Positions 1 to 8,353 of a stretch of DNA of 64,000 bases are shown here, piece by piece. The stretch spans positions 1 through 64,000 of the forward strand of contig NZ_JAKNQY010000026.1 in the NCBI RefSeq assembly GCF_024494355.1, read 5' to 3'. This DNA comes from Pseudomonas sp. Q11. Its GTDB lineage: Bacteria > Pseudomonadota > Gammaproteobacteria > Pseudomonadales > Pseudomonadaceae. The translations under genes were made by a program, and so were the position numbers. Within the stretch, counting starts at the first letter, position 1. Every line of letters begins with the position of its first letter. Under the pieces are notes generated by a model. The model did no database searches, had not been told where the DNA came from, and worked only from the letters and a program-made list of their open reading frames with translations.

Positions 1-100
1 ACTTTTGCGCTTCTCAAAAGTGAGCCGCTGTAAGAGCGGAACCATAAGCGGCCGTCACCGAAGAAACGGATATACACACCGCCCCCCGAAACGAAGCCAT

Positions 101-142
101 AAAAAAATCGCGCCTCCCCGTTCAGGAAAAAGCGCGATTTTC
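101..142 (-). terminator. Rho-independent terminator
   Basis: AAATCGCGC and GCGCGATTT pair across an 18-nt loop. On the minus strand the stem is followed by seven T, just after the stop of the lipoprotein gene at 159-623. It has shorter T runs in the other direction and may work both ways. Bases 1-100 hold nothing I can assign; a short plus-strand frame stopping at base 33 could be the tail of a gene outside the window. Confidence 0.7.
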
Positions 143-158
143 TCTTAGCGATTCCAGC

Positions 159-623
159 TTAGTGCGATACGCGACTCGTGCCATCCACCGTGGAAATACG
201 AACCCGCTCACCCACACGGAACACTTCATTTTCCTGAACCTGTTGCACATAGGCGCGCATGCTGCCGTCGTCTTCGCGAACGGTGATTTCCACACCCTGG
301 GTACGGGTCAGGCCTTCTTCGGTCGCGGAGCCGATCAGGCCACCGGCCACCGCGCCGATCACGGCGGCAACGATGCTGCCACGGCCACCGCCGATGGCGC
401 TGCCGCCCACACCACCCACCACCGCACCGGCCGCGCCGCCGATCGGGGTCTTGGTGCCTTCGATCTTGACCGGACGCAAGGCTTCAATGGTCCCCATGCG
501 AATCGTCTGCACGCGACGCGCTTCGTCACGGGAGTAGGAGTCACCGGTCAGGCTCGACTGACAGCCAGTGAGCAACATCGCCATCGTGGAAAAGGAAGCA
601 ACCAGCAAAACAGACTTACGCAT
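159..623 (-). CDS. Glycine-zipper outer-membrane lipoprotein (SlyB/Pcp type)
   Basis: This is a 154-residue precursor. The start at 623 gives a lipoprotein signal peptide (MRKSVLL, lipobox LLTGC) and has GGAG 8-12 bases upstream; a longer frame to 680 would bury the signal peptide. After the lipidated Cys the mature protein has a Gly/Ala-rich hairpin (GGAAGAVVGGVGGSAIGGG and GAVAGGLIGS), the '2TM glycine zipper' of SlyB/Pcp proteins, then a small C-terminal beta domain (VEITVREDDG). Family members are envelope-stability lipoproteins of the outer membrane. It stands alone, divergent from the gene at 796, with a terminator downstream. The family is clear; the exact role is inferred. Confidence 0.85.
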   Translation of the reverse strand: MRKSVLLVASFSTMAMLLTGCQSSLTGDSYSRDEARRVQTIRMGTIEALRPVKIEGTKTPIGGAAGAVVGGVGGSAIGGGRGSIVAAVIGAVAGGLIGSATEEGLTRTQGVEITVREDDGSMRAYVQQVQENEVFRVGERVRISTVDGTSRVSH

Positions 624-795
624 AGCATCAAACTCCAAAAGACAGGTATTCATTAAACTCCGCAGCTTGACGCCTGTCACGGCCTCGCCGGGATAAAATT
701 GTTTTCATTCAGGTGGGATACAGGCTCGCCCGAAAAATTCACCCAAACAGTAGCGCCAATTTCCGATATCCGCGTCACTGACCTGAGGGTTTCTC

Positions 796-1080
796 ATGGA
801 TTACTTCATCATAGCCGCTACCACCGTAGCCGGTTTGTACTTTCATTGGTGGCTGTACGTGCGGATCAAGCGCTGGATGGACCGCGATCTGGCGCTGTCA
901 TTGGCGGGGCAGGATGAGCTGAAAAAAACTTACATGCTGCAACAATTGGCCGACGCCCATCAGCAAGGGGTCAAGCGGCGCGACCTGCCGCAATGGCTCC
1001 AGGCCGCTGCGGCAGATTATCCCCAGGCTAAGGCGCCAGACGCTCGCGAACCCAGTTCGCCTCTTGCAGGCGGTAGTTGA
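796..1080 (+). CDS. Small single-span membrane protein of unknown function
   Basis: This 94-residue protein has one N-terminal hydrophobic segment (MDYFIIAATTVAGLYFHWWL), a basic YVRIKRWMDR turn and a soluble helical tail (GQDELKKTYMLQQLADAHQQ), so it is probably anchored with its tail in the cytoplasm. GAGGG lies about 10 bases upstream of the start. Its last 53 bases overlap the 3' end of pdxH on the opposite strand. The coding signature of its first 75 residues is convincing; the Pro/Ser/Gly-rich end lies inside the overlap. I do not recognise the family. Confidence 0.65.
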   Translation: MDYFIIAATTVAGLYFHWWLYVRIKRWMDRDLALSLAGQDELKKTYMLQQLADAHQQGVKRRDLPQWLQAAAADYPQAKAPDAREPSSPLAGGS

Positions 1081-1675
1081 GGCGATCATGCAGACGGCTC
1101 GCCCGCCCCTGCCAGAATTCGATACGCTCGGGCAGCAGACGATAGCCACCCCAATGCTCCGGGCAGTGAGGCTGGTTGTCGCTGAAGCGTTGCTCGGTGA
1201 CCTTGAGCAAGTCTTCCAGCTCACCTCGCCCGGCAATCACCTGGCTCTGAGGTGAAGCCCAGGCGCCAAGACGGCTGCCCAGCGGCCGTACCTGGTAATA
1301 GGCGTCCGACTCTTGCGCCGTGACCTTCAGCACTTTGCCCTCGATACGCACCTGACGCTCCAGCGTCGGCCAGAAAAAAGTCATGGCCGCGAACGGATTC
1401 GCTGCCAGTTGCTGGCCCTTGGCACTGTCGTAATTGGTGAAGAACGTAAAGCCTTGAGCATCGAGACCCTTGAGCAGCAGGATCCGGCAGTGCGGGCGCC
1501 CCTGGGCATCCACGGTGGCCAAGGTCATGGCGTTGGCCTCCACCGGCGCCTGTTCGGTTTTCACCGCGTCGGCGAACCACTGGTGAAACAGCGCAAACGG
1601 CTCGGCCGGGGCCTGCGCCTCGGTCAGGCCGTCGCGGGTGTAGTCACGGCGCATATCAGCCAGCGTCTGGGTCAT
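1028..1675 (-). CDS. pdxH: Pyridoxamine 5'-phosphate oxidase
   Basis: PdxH is an FMN enzyme that oxidises pyridoxine or pyridoxamine 5'-phosphate to pyridoxal 5'-phosphate in the B6 synthesis and salvage pathway. The 215 residues match the family length. Visible signatures are the FMN-binding strand RILLLKGLDAQGFTFFTNY (about residues 64-82), the FFWPTLERQVRIEG strand and the C-terminal family motif RASRLHDRLNYR...WVRERLAP. It is cytoplasmic. It lies downstream of, and in the same direction as, the OmpA-type gene at 1700-2812, and converges with the small membrane gene at 796 with a 53-base overlap. Confidence 0.97.
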   Translation of the reverse strand: MTQTLADMRRDYTRDGLTEAQAPAEPFALFHQWFADAVKTEQAPVEANAMTLATVDAQGRPHCRILLLKGLDAQGFTFFTNYDSAKGQQLAANPFAAMTFFWPTLERQVRIEGKVLKVTAQESDAYYQVRPLGSRLGAWASPQSQVIAGRGELEDLLKVTEQRFSDNQPHCPEHWGGYRLLPERIEFWQGRASRLHDRLNYRLQEANWVRERLAP

Positions 1676-1699
1676 GGCGTGTCCCTTGTAGTTAGCCCA

Positions 1700-2812
1700 T
1701 CACTGCTTGGATGCATCGGCGGCCGCGACTTTCTTGGCATCGGTAGCGGCTTTGGTCGGTTGCGGTTTCTTCGCCGCCGTCGCTTTCTTGGCCGGGGCTT
1801 TTTTGGCAGGAGCCTTGGCCGCGGCCTTTTTGACCGGCGCTTTTTTGGTGGCAACAGCCTTGGCTTTTTTAGCCGCTGGCGCGGGCGCGGGTGCCAAAGC
1901 CGCAGGCTTCACGTCCTGGACCGCCACCAACCTCACTGGCGCCGGAGCTGGCATGTTGTACTTGCTCAGCAGCGCAACCATGGTGTTTTGCGGTGTGACC
2001 ATCAACTCGACACGACGATTCAAAGCGCGACCTTCAACGCTGTCATTGGCAGCACGAGGCGCAACCGAACCCATGCCACGCAGCATCAGGCGATCACGCT
2101 GCAGGCCGCTGAGACGGAAGATTGCCGCCACGGATTGGGCGCGTTCCTGGCTGAGCTTCAGGTTGACCGGCGCGGCACCCGACGTGTCAGCGTGACCGAG
2201 GATCAGCACGGCACTTTTCGGATCAGCTTCAAGAATTTTCGCCACGCGGGTAAACGGGCCGAGGCTCACCGGCAGTAGCATGGCCGGACGGTCCGGGTTG
2301 AAGGAACCGTCCACGGGTGCGGTGACCACCAGCACGTCGTCGCGGCGTTCGAGTTCGAGCTTGCTGTCCTTGATGGCCGTGCGCAATTTCGGCTCGTAGT
2401 CGTCGAGCCAGGCCTGGGTGACTTTCGGATCCGGCATCGGTACCGTCTTGGCGGTTTCCTGATCTTTGCCGCCGAATGGCCACCACCATTTACCGTTGCT
2501 TTCAGCTTCAGCCTTGGCGACGGTAACCGGCGTCTTGACGTCAGGTTTGGATTCGACTTTTTTGGCGACGCCGTCGGCGGCGTCATCGGAAGAGAACGGC
2601 CACCACCAGTGAGTGGCGCCCTCGGCCTTGGCCTGTGGCGCGACAGCAGCCGGTTTCAGGGGCGCTGCTGGCGTCGGTTCTTTGGCCGCGACCTTGTCGG
2701 AAGCGCCGAACGGCCACCAGCCATTACCGCCCTCGGCATCATTTTGTGGGGTTTGTGCGCAACCGGTGATAGCGAAGCACAGCGCCAGAGCGAAAGATTT
2801 ATTCAATGACAT
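1700..2812 (-). CDS. OmpA-family lipoprotein with WWPF repeats and Lys/Ala-rich tail
   Basis: This is a 370-residue protein. The start at 2812 gives a lipoprotein signal (MSLNKSFALALC, lipobox AITGC, Cys18). The N-terminal half is low complexity with three spaced aromatic motifs, WWPF (about residue 32), WWWPF (69) and WWWPF (109), separated by Lys/Ala/Pro/Glu linkers. A C-terminal OmpA peptidoglycan-binding domain follows (ILGHADTSGAAPVNLKLSQE, then NRRVELMV). The last ~60 residues are Lys/Ala/Pro repeats (KKAPVKKAAAKAPAKKAPAK) resembling histone H1 tails. It is probably an outer-membrane lipoprotein bound to the cell wall. The tail is unusual for an OmpA-type lipoprotein and may bind a polyanion, which is inference. 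Confidence 0.85.
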   Translation of the reverse strand: MSLNKSFALALCFAITGCAQTPQNDAEGGNGWWPFGASDKVAAKEPTPAAPLKPAAVAPQAKAEGATHWWWPFSSDDAADGVAKKVESKPDVKTPVTVAKAEAESNGKWWWPFGGKDQETAKTVPMPDPKVTQAWLDDYEPKLRTAIKDSKLELERRDDVLVVTAPVDGSFNPDRPAMLLPVSLGPFTRVAKILEADPKSAVLILGHADTSGAAPVNLKLSQERAQSVAAIFRLSGLQRDRLMLRGMGSVAPRAANDSVEGRALNRRVELMVTPQNTMVALLSKYNMPAPAPVRLVAVQDVKPAALAPAPAPAAKKAKAVATKKAPVKKAAAKAPAKKAPAKKATAAKKPQPTKAATDAKKVAAADASKQ

Positions 2813-2930
2813 TGGATATCCACAAAATGATGTAAAAGAAAAAACAAAGGCCATGTTCGGGCCGCATAAACAGACGGTTGGAAACTGAAAGGAACACGAG
2901 GTTCCTGTGCCCGCCGCCTTTGCTAACGTT

Positions 2931-4076
2931 TTATAGACAAGTGGCAAGTACCCGCGCAAGGTTCTGCGCTCGCGGATCCATCAAAACGTATGGTCCGAGG
3001 GTGTTTGTCACAAAGCCAAAAGCCACATCGTGCTCCGGGTCGGCAAAACCCATGGAGCCCCCCGCCCCAGGATGACCGAATGCCCGAGGGCTGAGGCCGT
3101 AGGTCGCGTTCGGCACATCCGGTTGGTCGAGCATGCAACCCAGGCCGAAACGGGTCTGGGTCAACAATGTCTTGTCCTCGCCGAAGCTGTGCTGGCGAGT
3201 CAGTTCGTCGAGCATTTCGCCTTCCAGCAGGCTACCGTCCAGCAGGCCGGCATAGAACCCTGCAAGGCTACGGGCGTTACCATGGCCGTTGGCCGCCGGT
3301 TGCTCCATGCGCCGCCACTCTGGCTTGTTGGTACTGGTCATGATCGAGGGCGGGTTGGTGAAAGCCCGGGTAGTCATGGCCGTGGGTTCGCGCATCGTCA
3401 CTTGCAAAAGGCGCTGGGCCGCCGCATCGCCGACGTTGCCTTTGCCGCGGGCGATGTGGGCCACGCGATGAAACTCTTCATCAGCCAGGCCGACATGGAA
3501 ATCCAGGCCCAACGGTTTGGCAACACGGGCCACGATGGACGCTCCCGGTCCACGACCGTCAGCCCTTCGCAACAGTTCGCCGACCAGCCAGCCGTAAGTG
3601 ATCGCTGCGTAACCGTGACCGTCACCCGGCGTCCACCAGGGCGTTTCAGCGGCCAGCGCATCGACCATGGTTTGCCAGTTGTAAAGTGCTTCGGGCGCCA
3701 GCAATTCACGTAACGCCGGCAACCCGGCCTGATGGCAAAGCAACTGACGTAACGTAATGGACTGTTTGCCGGATGCCGCGAACTCAGGCCAGTAACGGGC
3801 GACAGGCGCGTCCAGTTGCAGCTTGCCTTCGGCCACCAGTTGCAGGGCGGTGACGGCGGTGAACGTCTTGGTGCAGGAAAACAGATTGGCGATGGTGTCG
3901 CTGTGCCAGGCTTCACTGCCATCCTTGTCGGCCGTGCCGGCCCACAGATCGATGACCGTGCGGCCGCCGACCTGAATGCACAACGCCGCGCCGCGCTCCT
4001 GAGGATCGTCGAACAGCGCCGCGAAGGCTTCACGCACCGCCTCGAATTGAAGCTCATAATGGCCTTGAATCTGCAC
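2931..4076 (-). CDS. Serine beta-lactamase-family hydrolase (EstB-like esterase)
   Basis: This 381-residue class C beta-lactamase/penicillin-binding-protein fold has the nucleophile motif SCTK (SxxK, near residue 67), a YGWL motif matching the catalytic Tyr motif, and FGHPGAGGSMG (HxG) near the C-terminus. These features define the family VIII esterase/EstB group, so an ester or amide hydrolase is likely; the substrate is unknown. There is no signal peptide, so it is probably cytoplasmic. I chose the GTG at 4074-4076, which has GGGAG about 7 bases upstream; an ATG at 4100 adds eight residues without a good ribosome site. It is monocistronic, followed upstream by a repeat-filled gap. Confidence 0.85.
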   Translation of the reverse strand: MQIQGHYELQFEAVREAFAALFDDPQERGAALCIQVGGRTVIDLWAGTADKDGSEAWHSDTIANLFSCTKTFTAVTALQLVAEGKLQLDAPVARYWPEFAASGKQSITLRQLLCHQAGLPALRELLAPEALYNWQTMVDALAAETPWWTPGDGHGYAAITYGWLVGELLRRADGRGPGASIVARVAKPLGLDFHVGLADEEFHRVAHIARGKGNVGDAAAQRLLQVTMREPTAMTTRAFTNPPSIMTSTNKPEWRRMEQPAANGHGNARSLAGFYAGLLDGSLLEGEMLDELTRQHSFGEDKTLLTQTRFGLGCMLDQPDVPNATYGLSPRAFGHPGAGGSMGFADPEHDVAFGFVTNTLGPYVLMDPRAQNLARVLATCL

Positions 4077-4183
4077 CCGCAACTCCCTTGAAACAAACAC
4101 TTTTTTGAAGTGACCTGCATTGTTTCAGCCATTGAGGTTTTTGGGAACCGCTGGGAGACGGTTGACCGGCCTGGCACTGGCCT

Positions 4184-4317
4184 TTGTGGCGAGGGAGCTT
4201 GCTCCCGCTGGGCTGCGCAGCAGCCCCATTCAGATCGCACATGATGGGCCTGGCACACCGCAGTGCCAGGTTTGGGGCTGCTTCGCAGCCCAGCGGGAGC
4301 AAGCTCCCTCGCCACAG
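4184..4317. repeat. Inverted-repeat pair, GAGGGAGCTTGCTCCC type
   Basis: Two facing copies of an imperfect palindrome (TGTGGCGAGGGAGCTTGCTC and its complement) flank the related arms GGGCTGCGCAGCAGCCC and GGGGCTGCTTCGCAGCCC. Together they could fold into one long stem. It fills most of the 275-base gap between the serine hydrolase gene and dinG. Similar pairs occur at 37413-37549 and, split by another element, at 47147-47306. This is a typical REP/BIME-like intergenic repeat of fluorescent pseudomonads. Confidence 0.85.
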
Positions 4318-4351
4318 AAGCTATCTCGCCACAGCAAAGTCATCACCCGTA

Positions 4352-6496
4352 TCAGGAAATCTCCCGCCGAAACGGAGGCAAGGCGTTGAGGATCGCCTTG
4401 CCGTAGCGCTGGGTCACCAGTCGGCGGTCGAGCAAGGTGATGGTGCCGCGGTCTTCTTCGGTGCGCAGCAATCGACCACAGGCCTGGACCAGTTTCAGCG
4501 AGGCGTCCGGCACGGAGATCTCCATGAACGGGTTACCGCCGCGAGCTTCGATCCATTCGGCCAACGCGGCTTCCACCGGGTCATCAGGGACTGAAAACGG
4601 AATCTTGGCGATCACCACGTGCTCACAGTAAGCACCGGGCAAATCCACGCCTTCGGCAAAACTCGCCAGGCCGAACAGCACGCTGGAATCCCCGCCGTCG
4701 ACGCGGGCCTTGTGCTTGTTCAGGGTTTCCTGCTTCGACAGGTTGCCCTGGATGAACACTTGCTTGCGCCAGTCACGGTCGAGGCCGTCGAATACGTCCT
4801 GCATTTGTTTGCGCGAGGAAAACAGCACCAGGGTGCCCCGCGAGCCTTCCACCAGTTCCGGCAGGTCGCGAATGATCGCCGCGGTGTGGGCCGCGGCATC
4901 CCGTGGATCAGCCTTGAGATCCGGGACCCGCAGCACGCCGGCGTCGGCATGATGGAAGGGGCTCGGAACCACGGCGGTCACGGCTTTTTTCGGCAGGCCG
5001 GCGCGCATGCGAAAGCGCTCGAACGTGCCCAGGGCAGTCAGCGTGGCGGAAGTCACCAGCGCGCCGTAGGCCACATTCCACAGGTTGCGACGCAGCATTT
5101 CCGCGGCCAGGATCGGGCTGGCATTGACTTCGATATCGAACAGCGAGCCGCTTTCGGCCAGGGTCAACCAGCGCGCCATCGGCGGGTTGTCTTCCGGGTC
5201 TTCAGCTGTAAACGCGTTCCACAACTCCCAGTTGCCCTGGGAGCGGGACAGCAAACTGCCGAACAGCGGGTACCACTCCTCGGCCTGGTTGCTGGCGATA
5301 CCGATATTGACCTCGCCATCCATGCCTTCCTTGAGCAGATCGGTCAGACGGGTGAACAGGTCGGTCAGGCGGGCAAAGCCTTTCTTTAGCTCGACGCCCA
5401 TCTCGCGCATGTGCTCAGGGATGACGCCGCCGACAAAGCGATGGCGAGGCCGCTCACGCCCCTCAACGTCTTCGCCGGGCTTGAAATCCGCCACTTGCTC
5501 ACAGGCACTGAACATGAACTGCTGGTTCGTCTTGATCTCACGCGCAAGCTCGGGCACCTGCTCGATGAACTTGCCCAGGTCACCCGGCAGCGGGTGCTGG
5601 GCCAACAGTTTGGCAAGGTTCTTGGCAGTGGTTTCCAGCCAGTCAGCGGTGGAGCGCAGCCGGGTGTAATGGGCGAAATGGCCGATGGCCTTGTCCGGCA
5701 GGTGGTGGCCTTCATCGAATACGTAGATCGTGTCACGCGGGTCCGGCAGCACCGCGCCACCGCCCAGGGCCAGGTCGGCCAGGACCATGTCGTGGTTGGT
5801 GACGATGACATCGACCTTGCCCATGCCTTCGCGGGCCTTGTAGAAGGCACACTGGCCGAAGTTCGGGCAATGACGGTTGGTGCACTGGCTGTGATCGGTG
5901 GTCAGGCGTGACCAGTCGGCGTCTTCCAGGGCGGTGGACCAGCTGTCGCGGTCGCCGTCCCATTTATTGCCGGCCAGTTTCTCGATCATGCTGGTAAACA
6001 GCTTCTGACTGGCCTCGTCGACTTCGATCTTGAAGCCTTCTTCTTCGAACAACTGGGCCGTGGCGGTCTGCGCCTGGCCTTCCTGGAGCAACATGTCGAG
6101 CTTGGACAGGCACATGTAGCGCCCACGGCCCTTGGCCAGGGCGAAGCTGAAATTCAGCCCGCTGTTGCGCATCAGGTCGGGCAGGTCCTTGAAAACGATC
6201 TGCTCCTGCAGGGCAATCGTGGCCGTAGCGATCACCAGGCGTTTGCCGGCGGCCTTGGCGGTGGGAATCGCCGCCAGGCTGTAGGCCACGGTCTTGCCGG
6301 TACCGGTGCCGGCCTCCACCGCCACGACAGCGGGCTCGCCACTGCGCCGGCCTTCGTCATCGGTGTCGATGTCACCCAGGACTTTTGCCACTTCGGCAAT
6401 CATCAGGCGCTGGCCATATCGCGGCTTGAGGCTCTTGGCTTCGAGAAAACGCGAATAGGCGCCCTGGATCGTGGTTTTGAGTTCGGTGCTGATCAT
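4352..6496 (-). CDS. dinG: ATP-dependent DNA helicase DinG (XPD-like, Fe-S)
   Basis: DinG is a 5'-3' superfamily 2 helicase that resolves R-loops and other structures. This 714-residue protein has Walker A EAGTGTGKT (residues 61-69), the four Fe-S cysteines (C129 in RGRYMC, then C205, C210 and C216), the DEGH Walker B box (261-264), and late helicase motifs including SATL and QACGRLLRTEEDRG near the C-terminus. The length fits DinG. Start ATG is at 6496. No LexA box is apparent in the short region upstream, unlike enterobacterial dinG. It is divergent from the CopD-like gene at 6596. Confidence 0.95.
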   Translation of the reverse strand: MISTELKTTIQGAYSRFLEAKSLKPRYGQRLMIAEVAKVLGDIDTDDEGRRSGEPAVVAVEAGTGTGKTVAYSLAAIPTAKAAGKRLVIATATIALQEQIVFKDLPDLMRNSGLNFSFALAKGRGRYMCLSKLDMLLQEGQAQTATAQLFEEEGFKIEVDEASQKLFTSMIEKLAGNKWDGDRDSWSTALEDADWSRLTTDHSQCTNRHCPNFGQCAFYKAREGMGKVDVIVTNHDMVLADLALGGGAVLPDPRDTIYVFDEGHHLPDKAIGHFAHYTRLRSTADWLETTAKNLAKLLAQHPLPGDLGKFIEQVPELAREIKTNQQFMFSACEQVADFKPGEDVEGRERPRHRFVGGVIPEHMREMGVELKKGFARLTDLFTRLTDLLKEGMDGEVNIGIASNQAEEWYPLFGSLLSRSQGNWELWNAFTAEDPEDNPPMARWLTLAESGSLFDIEVNASPILAAEMLRRNLWNVAYGALVTSATLTALGTFERFRMRAGLPKKAVTAVVPSPFHHADAGVLRVPDLKADPRDAAAHTAAIIRDLPELVEGSRGTLVLFSSRKQMQDVFDGLDRDWRKQVFIQGNLSKQETLNKHKARVDGGDSSVLFGLASFAEGVDLPGAYCEHVVIAKIPFSVPDDPVEAALAEWIEARGGNPFMEISVPDASLKLVQACGRLLRTEEDRGTITLLDRRLVTQRYGKAILNALPPFRREIS

Positions 6497-6595
6497 GAAT
6501 GGTCGGGCGCTAAAAACGCTGGATAAATTTTCAGTGGTTCGGATCGGCGGCTATCATACCCCGCTAATCAATCCTGCGCAGAACGGAGTAACTCA

Positions 6596-7060
6596 ATGAC
6601 ACCCTTTGCCCTCGTCTACACCCTGCATTTACTGGCGGCCCTGGTCTGGGTCGGCGGCATGTTCTTCGCCTGGATGATCCTGCGCCCCGCCGCAATCGCG
6701 GCCCTTGAGGGCCCGGCCCGGCTCAAGTTATGGACAGAAGTGTTTCAGCGTTTTTTCGTTTGGGTCTGGGTGGCGGTGGTGCTTTTGCCGATCAGTGGCG
6801 TGGGCCTGATCCACATGCGCTTCGCCGGCTTCGAATCCGCACCACGTTATGTGCAGATCATGATGGGCTTGTATGTGGTGATGACGGCGCTGTTTATCCG
6901 CATCCAGGGATTGCAATTGCCGGCACTGCGCAAAGCCGTAGCAGCCCAGGACTGGCCGACGGGCGCGGCGGTACTGGGAAAAATCCGGCAGTTGGTGGGG
7001 GTTAATCTGTTGATCGGGTTGCTGGTGGTGGCGATTGGCGCGGCGCGGCCGATGTTCTGA
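6596..7060 (+). CDS. CopD-family integral membrane protein
   Basis: This 154-residue protein has four predicted transmembrane helices: VYTLHLLAALVWVGGMFFAW, a second near residues 48-68, a third near 85-100 and a last one, LVGVNLLIGLLVVAIGAA. The HLLAALVWVGGMFF start is the signature of CopD/YkgJ-like membrane domains, in which a conserved His in the first helix may bind haem or copper. It is found in the inner membrane. GGAG lies about 8 bases before the ATG. It is divergent from dinG. Function beyond family membership is not established. Confidence 0.8.
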   Translation: MTPFALVYTLHLLAALVWVGGMFFAWMILRPAAIAALEGPARLKLWTEVFQRFFVWVWVAVVLLPISGVGLIHMRFAGFESAPRYVQIMMGLYVVMTALFIRIQGLQLPALRKAVAAQDWPTGAAVLGKIRQLVGVNLLIGLLVVAIGAARPMF

Positions 7061-7077
7061 ACTTAGCGTATCCCGTT

Positions 7078-7166
7078 GTGGGAGCGAGCCTGCTCGCGAT
7101 GGCAGTGCATCAAGTCAACCTTGATGTGACTGATCCGCCGTTATCGCGAGCAGGCTCGCTCCCACA
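7078..7166. repeat. REP pair (GTGGGAGCGAGCCTGCTCGCGAT)
   Basis: GTGGGAGCGAGCCTGCTCGC and its reverse complement face each other across about 40 bases just after the CopD-like gene. This is the most common REP doublet in the window (also at 31338, 43437, 50081, and a variant at 11851). Confidence 0.9.
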
Positions 7167-7185
7167 GGTCTAGAGTCCAGCCTCT

Positions 7186-7944
7186 TTAAAAGCGCTGCAC
7201 CGTCACCGCCCCCGCGGCTCCGGCTGGCCCTGGCTGACCATCGGCACCAGGGCGACCGCTTTTACCACCGTCGGCGGTATAGACGAAGCACCCCTTGGCC
7301 TTGCCACCAGCGCCGGGTTTGCCCCCGGGCCCGGCGGCGCCGCCCGCACCACCCTCCACCGCTACCTTGATCTGCTCGGCCGGATAGTCACGGGGCAGTT
7401 CGAGACGCACCTGCGCACCCGCCGCACCCGGCTGGCCATCGCTGCCATTGCTGCCGTCGGCACCGCGACCGGCCGCCCCCCACGTACAGCCCGGCGCCTG
7501 GCCGTTGGCACCGTCGAGGCCCACGTAGCCCGGTGCACCGGTTCCACCACGGGCATCCACCGACAACAATGGCGCATTCAGGGCATTGAAACGCAGATTG
7601 AGGTCACGCCCCGGTCGTGCCGCTTTGGTATAGGTTCCGGGTGCGCCCCGAGCAGTGATCTGACTGCCGTCAGCCAGTTCCCCCTCGACAACTTTTATCT
7701 GCAGTGCCTGCTTCGCAGGCACGATAGCGATCCGCGCTTCGCGCCCCAGGTGCAATTGGCCAATGGACAATTCAGTGACGTTGGAAGGCACCAGCAAGGT
7801 GCCGTAATCAGCCACGTCCAGCCGCTCCAGAGTCAGCGCGCTGGTGGTATTGGGCAGGCGCATCAACGAGTGGGTTTCGACCTGGATCACTTGGGCACTG
7901 GCCCATGGGCACACGAGTGCGACAAGCAGACACAATTTACGCAT
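7186..7944 (-). CDS. Exported glycine-rich, collagen-like protein
   Basis: This 252-residue protein has a signal peptide (MRKLCLLVALVCPWASA). The first ~110 residues are an ordinary beta-type domain (HSLMRLPNTTSALTLERLDV). The C-terminal half is dominated by irregular Gly-X-Y triplets (GAPGYVGLDGANGQAPG, GPGGKPGAGGKAKG, GQPGPAGAAGA), with two Cys that could form a disulphide. It is presumably periplasmic or surface-exposed. The start at 7944 overlaps the end of the DUF1145 gene by 8 bases, so the two are probably cotranscribed. I do not recognise a named family. Confidence 0.7.
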   Translation of the reverse strand: MRKLCLLVALVCPWASAQVIQVETHSLMRLPNTTSALTLERLDVADYGTLLVPSNVTELSIGQLHLGREARIAIVPAKQALQIKVVEGELADGSQITARGAPGTYTKAARPGRDLNLRFNALNAPLLSVDARGGTGAPGYVGLDGANGQAPGCTWGAAGRGADGSNGSDGQPGAAGAQVRLELPRDYPAEQIKVAVEGGAGGAAGPGGKPGAGGKAKGCFVYTADGGKSGRPGADGQPGPAGAAGAVTVQRF

Positions 7945-8209
7945 GGGTAGCCTCGGCGGCGTTCGGGAGGGTTTGCAGGTGAAAGATGCCGAACAGCAGC
8001 ACTCGCAGGCGATCACGGCCTGAAGCGGGCCGGCCACGCAAGCTGGCGCGAAACAACACCAGTTCCAGCAAATGGATCACCAGCAACATCGCTGCGCCGA
8101 GATTGACCAGCAGATGCAGCGGATGAACGAACGGCATGACCAGATTGACCAGCACCACCAGCCAGAACAGCAAGGTCAACAAGCGCCCCAGCGCCCATAA
8201 CAGCTTCAT
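7937..8209 (-). CDS. DUF1145 small inner-membrane protein
   Basis: This 90-residue protein has hydrophobic helices in LLWALGRLLTLLFWLVVLVN, in MPFVHPLHLLVNLGAAMLLV and around IHLLELVLF. This layout and the VMPFVHPLHLL segment match the DUF1145 family of small gammaproteobacterial membrane proteins of unknown role. The ATG at 8209 has GGGGGA about 5 bases upstream; the longer frame to 8284 lacks support. Its 3' end overlaps the start of the collagen-like gene. Confidence 0.75.
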   Translation of the reverse strand: MKLLWALGRLLTLLFWLVVLVNLVMPFVHPLHLLVNLGAAMLLVIHLLELVLFRASLRGRPASGRDRLRVLLFGIFHLQTLPNAAEATHA

Positions 8210-8353
8210 ACATCCCCCGGTGAGTATTATTCTTTGGACGCACAGTAACGGCTTGCGCGCAGAATAAGCCAGAGGCCGGGGCAAATTTAATCTGACGCAA
8301 ACCTCGGCTCACCGGATCGCCCCACTGGCGACCCGACGGCTCTGGCTCGCGGT

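Noticed and set aside
1..100. Possible tail of a plus-strand gene stopping at base 33
   Set aside because: Only ten codons are visible, so nothing can be identified.
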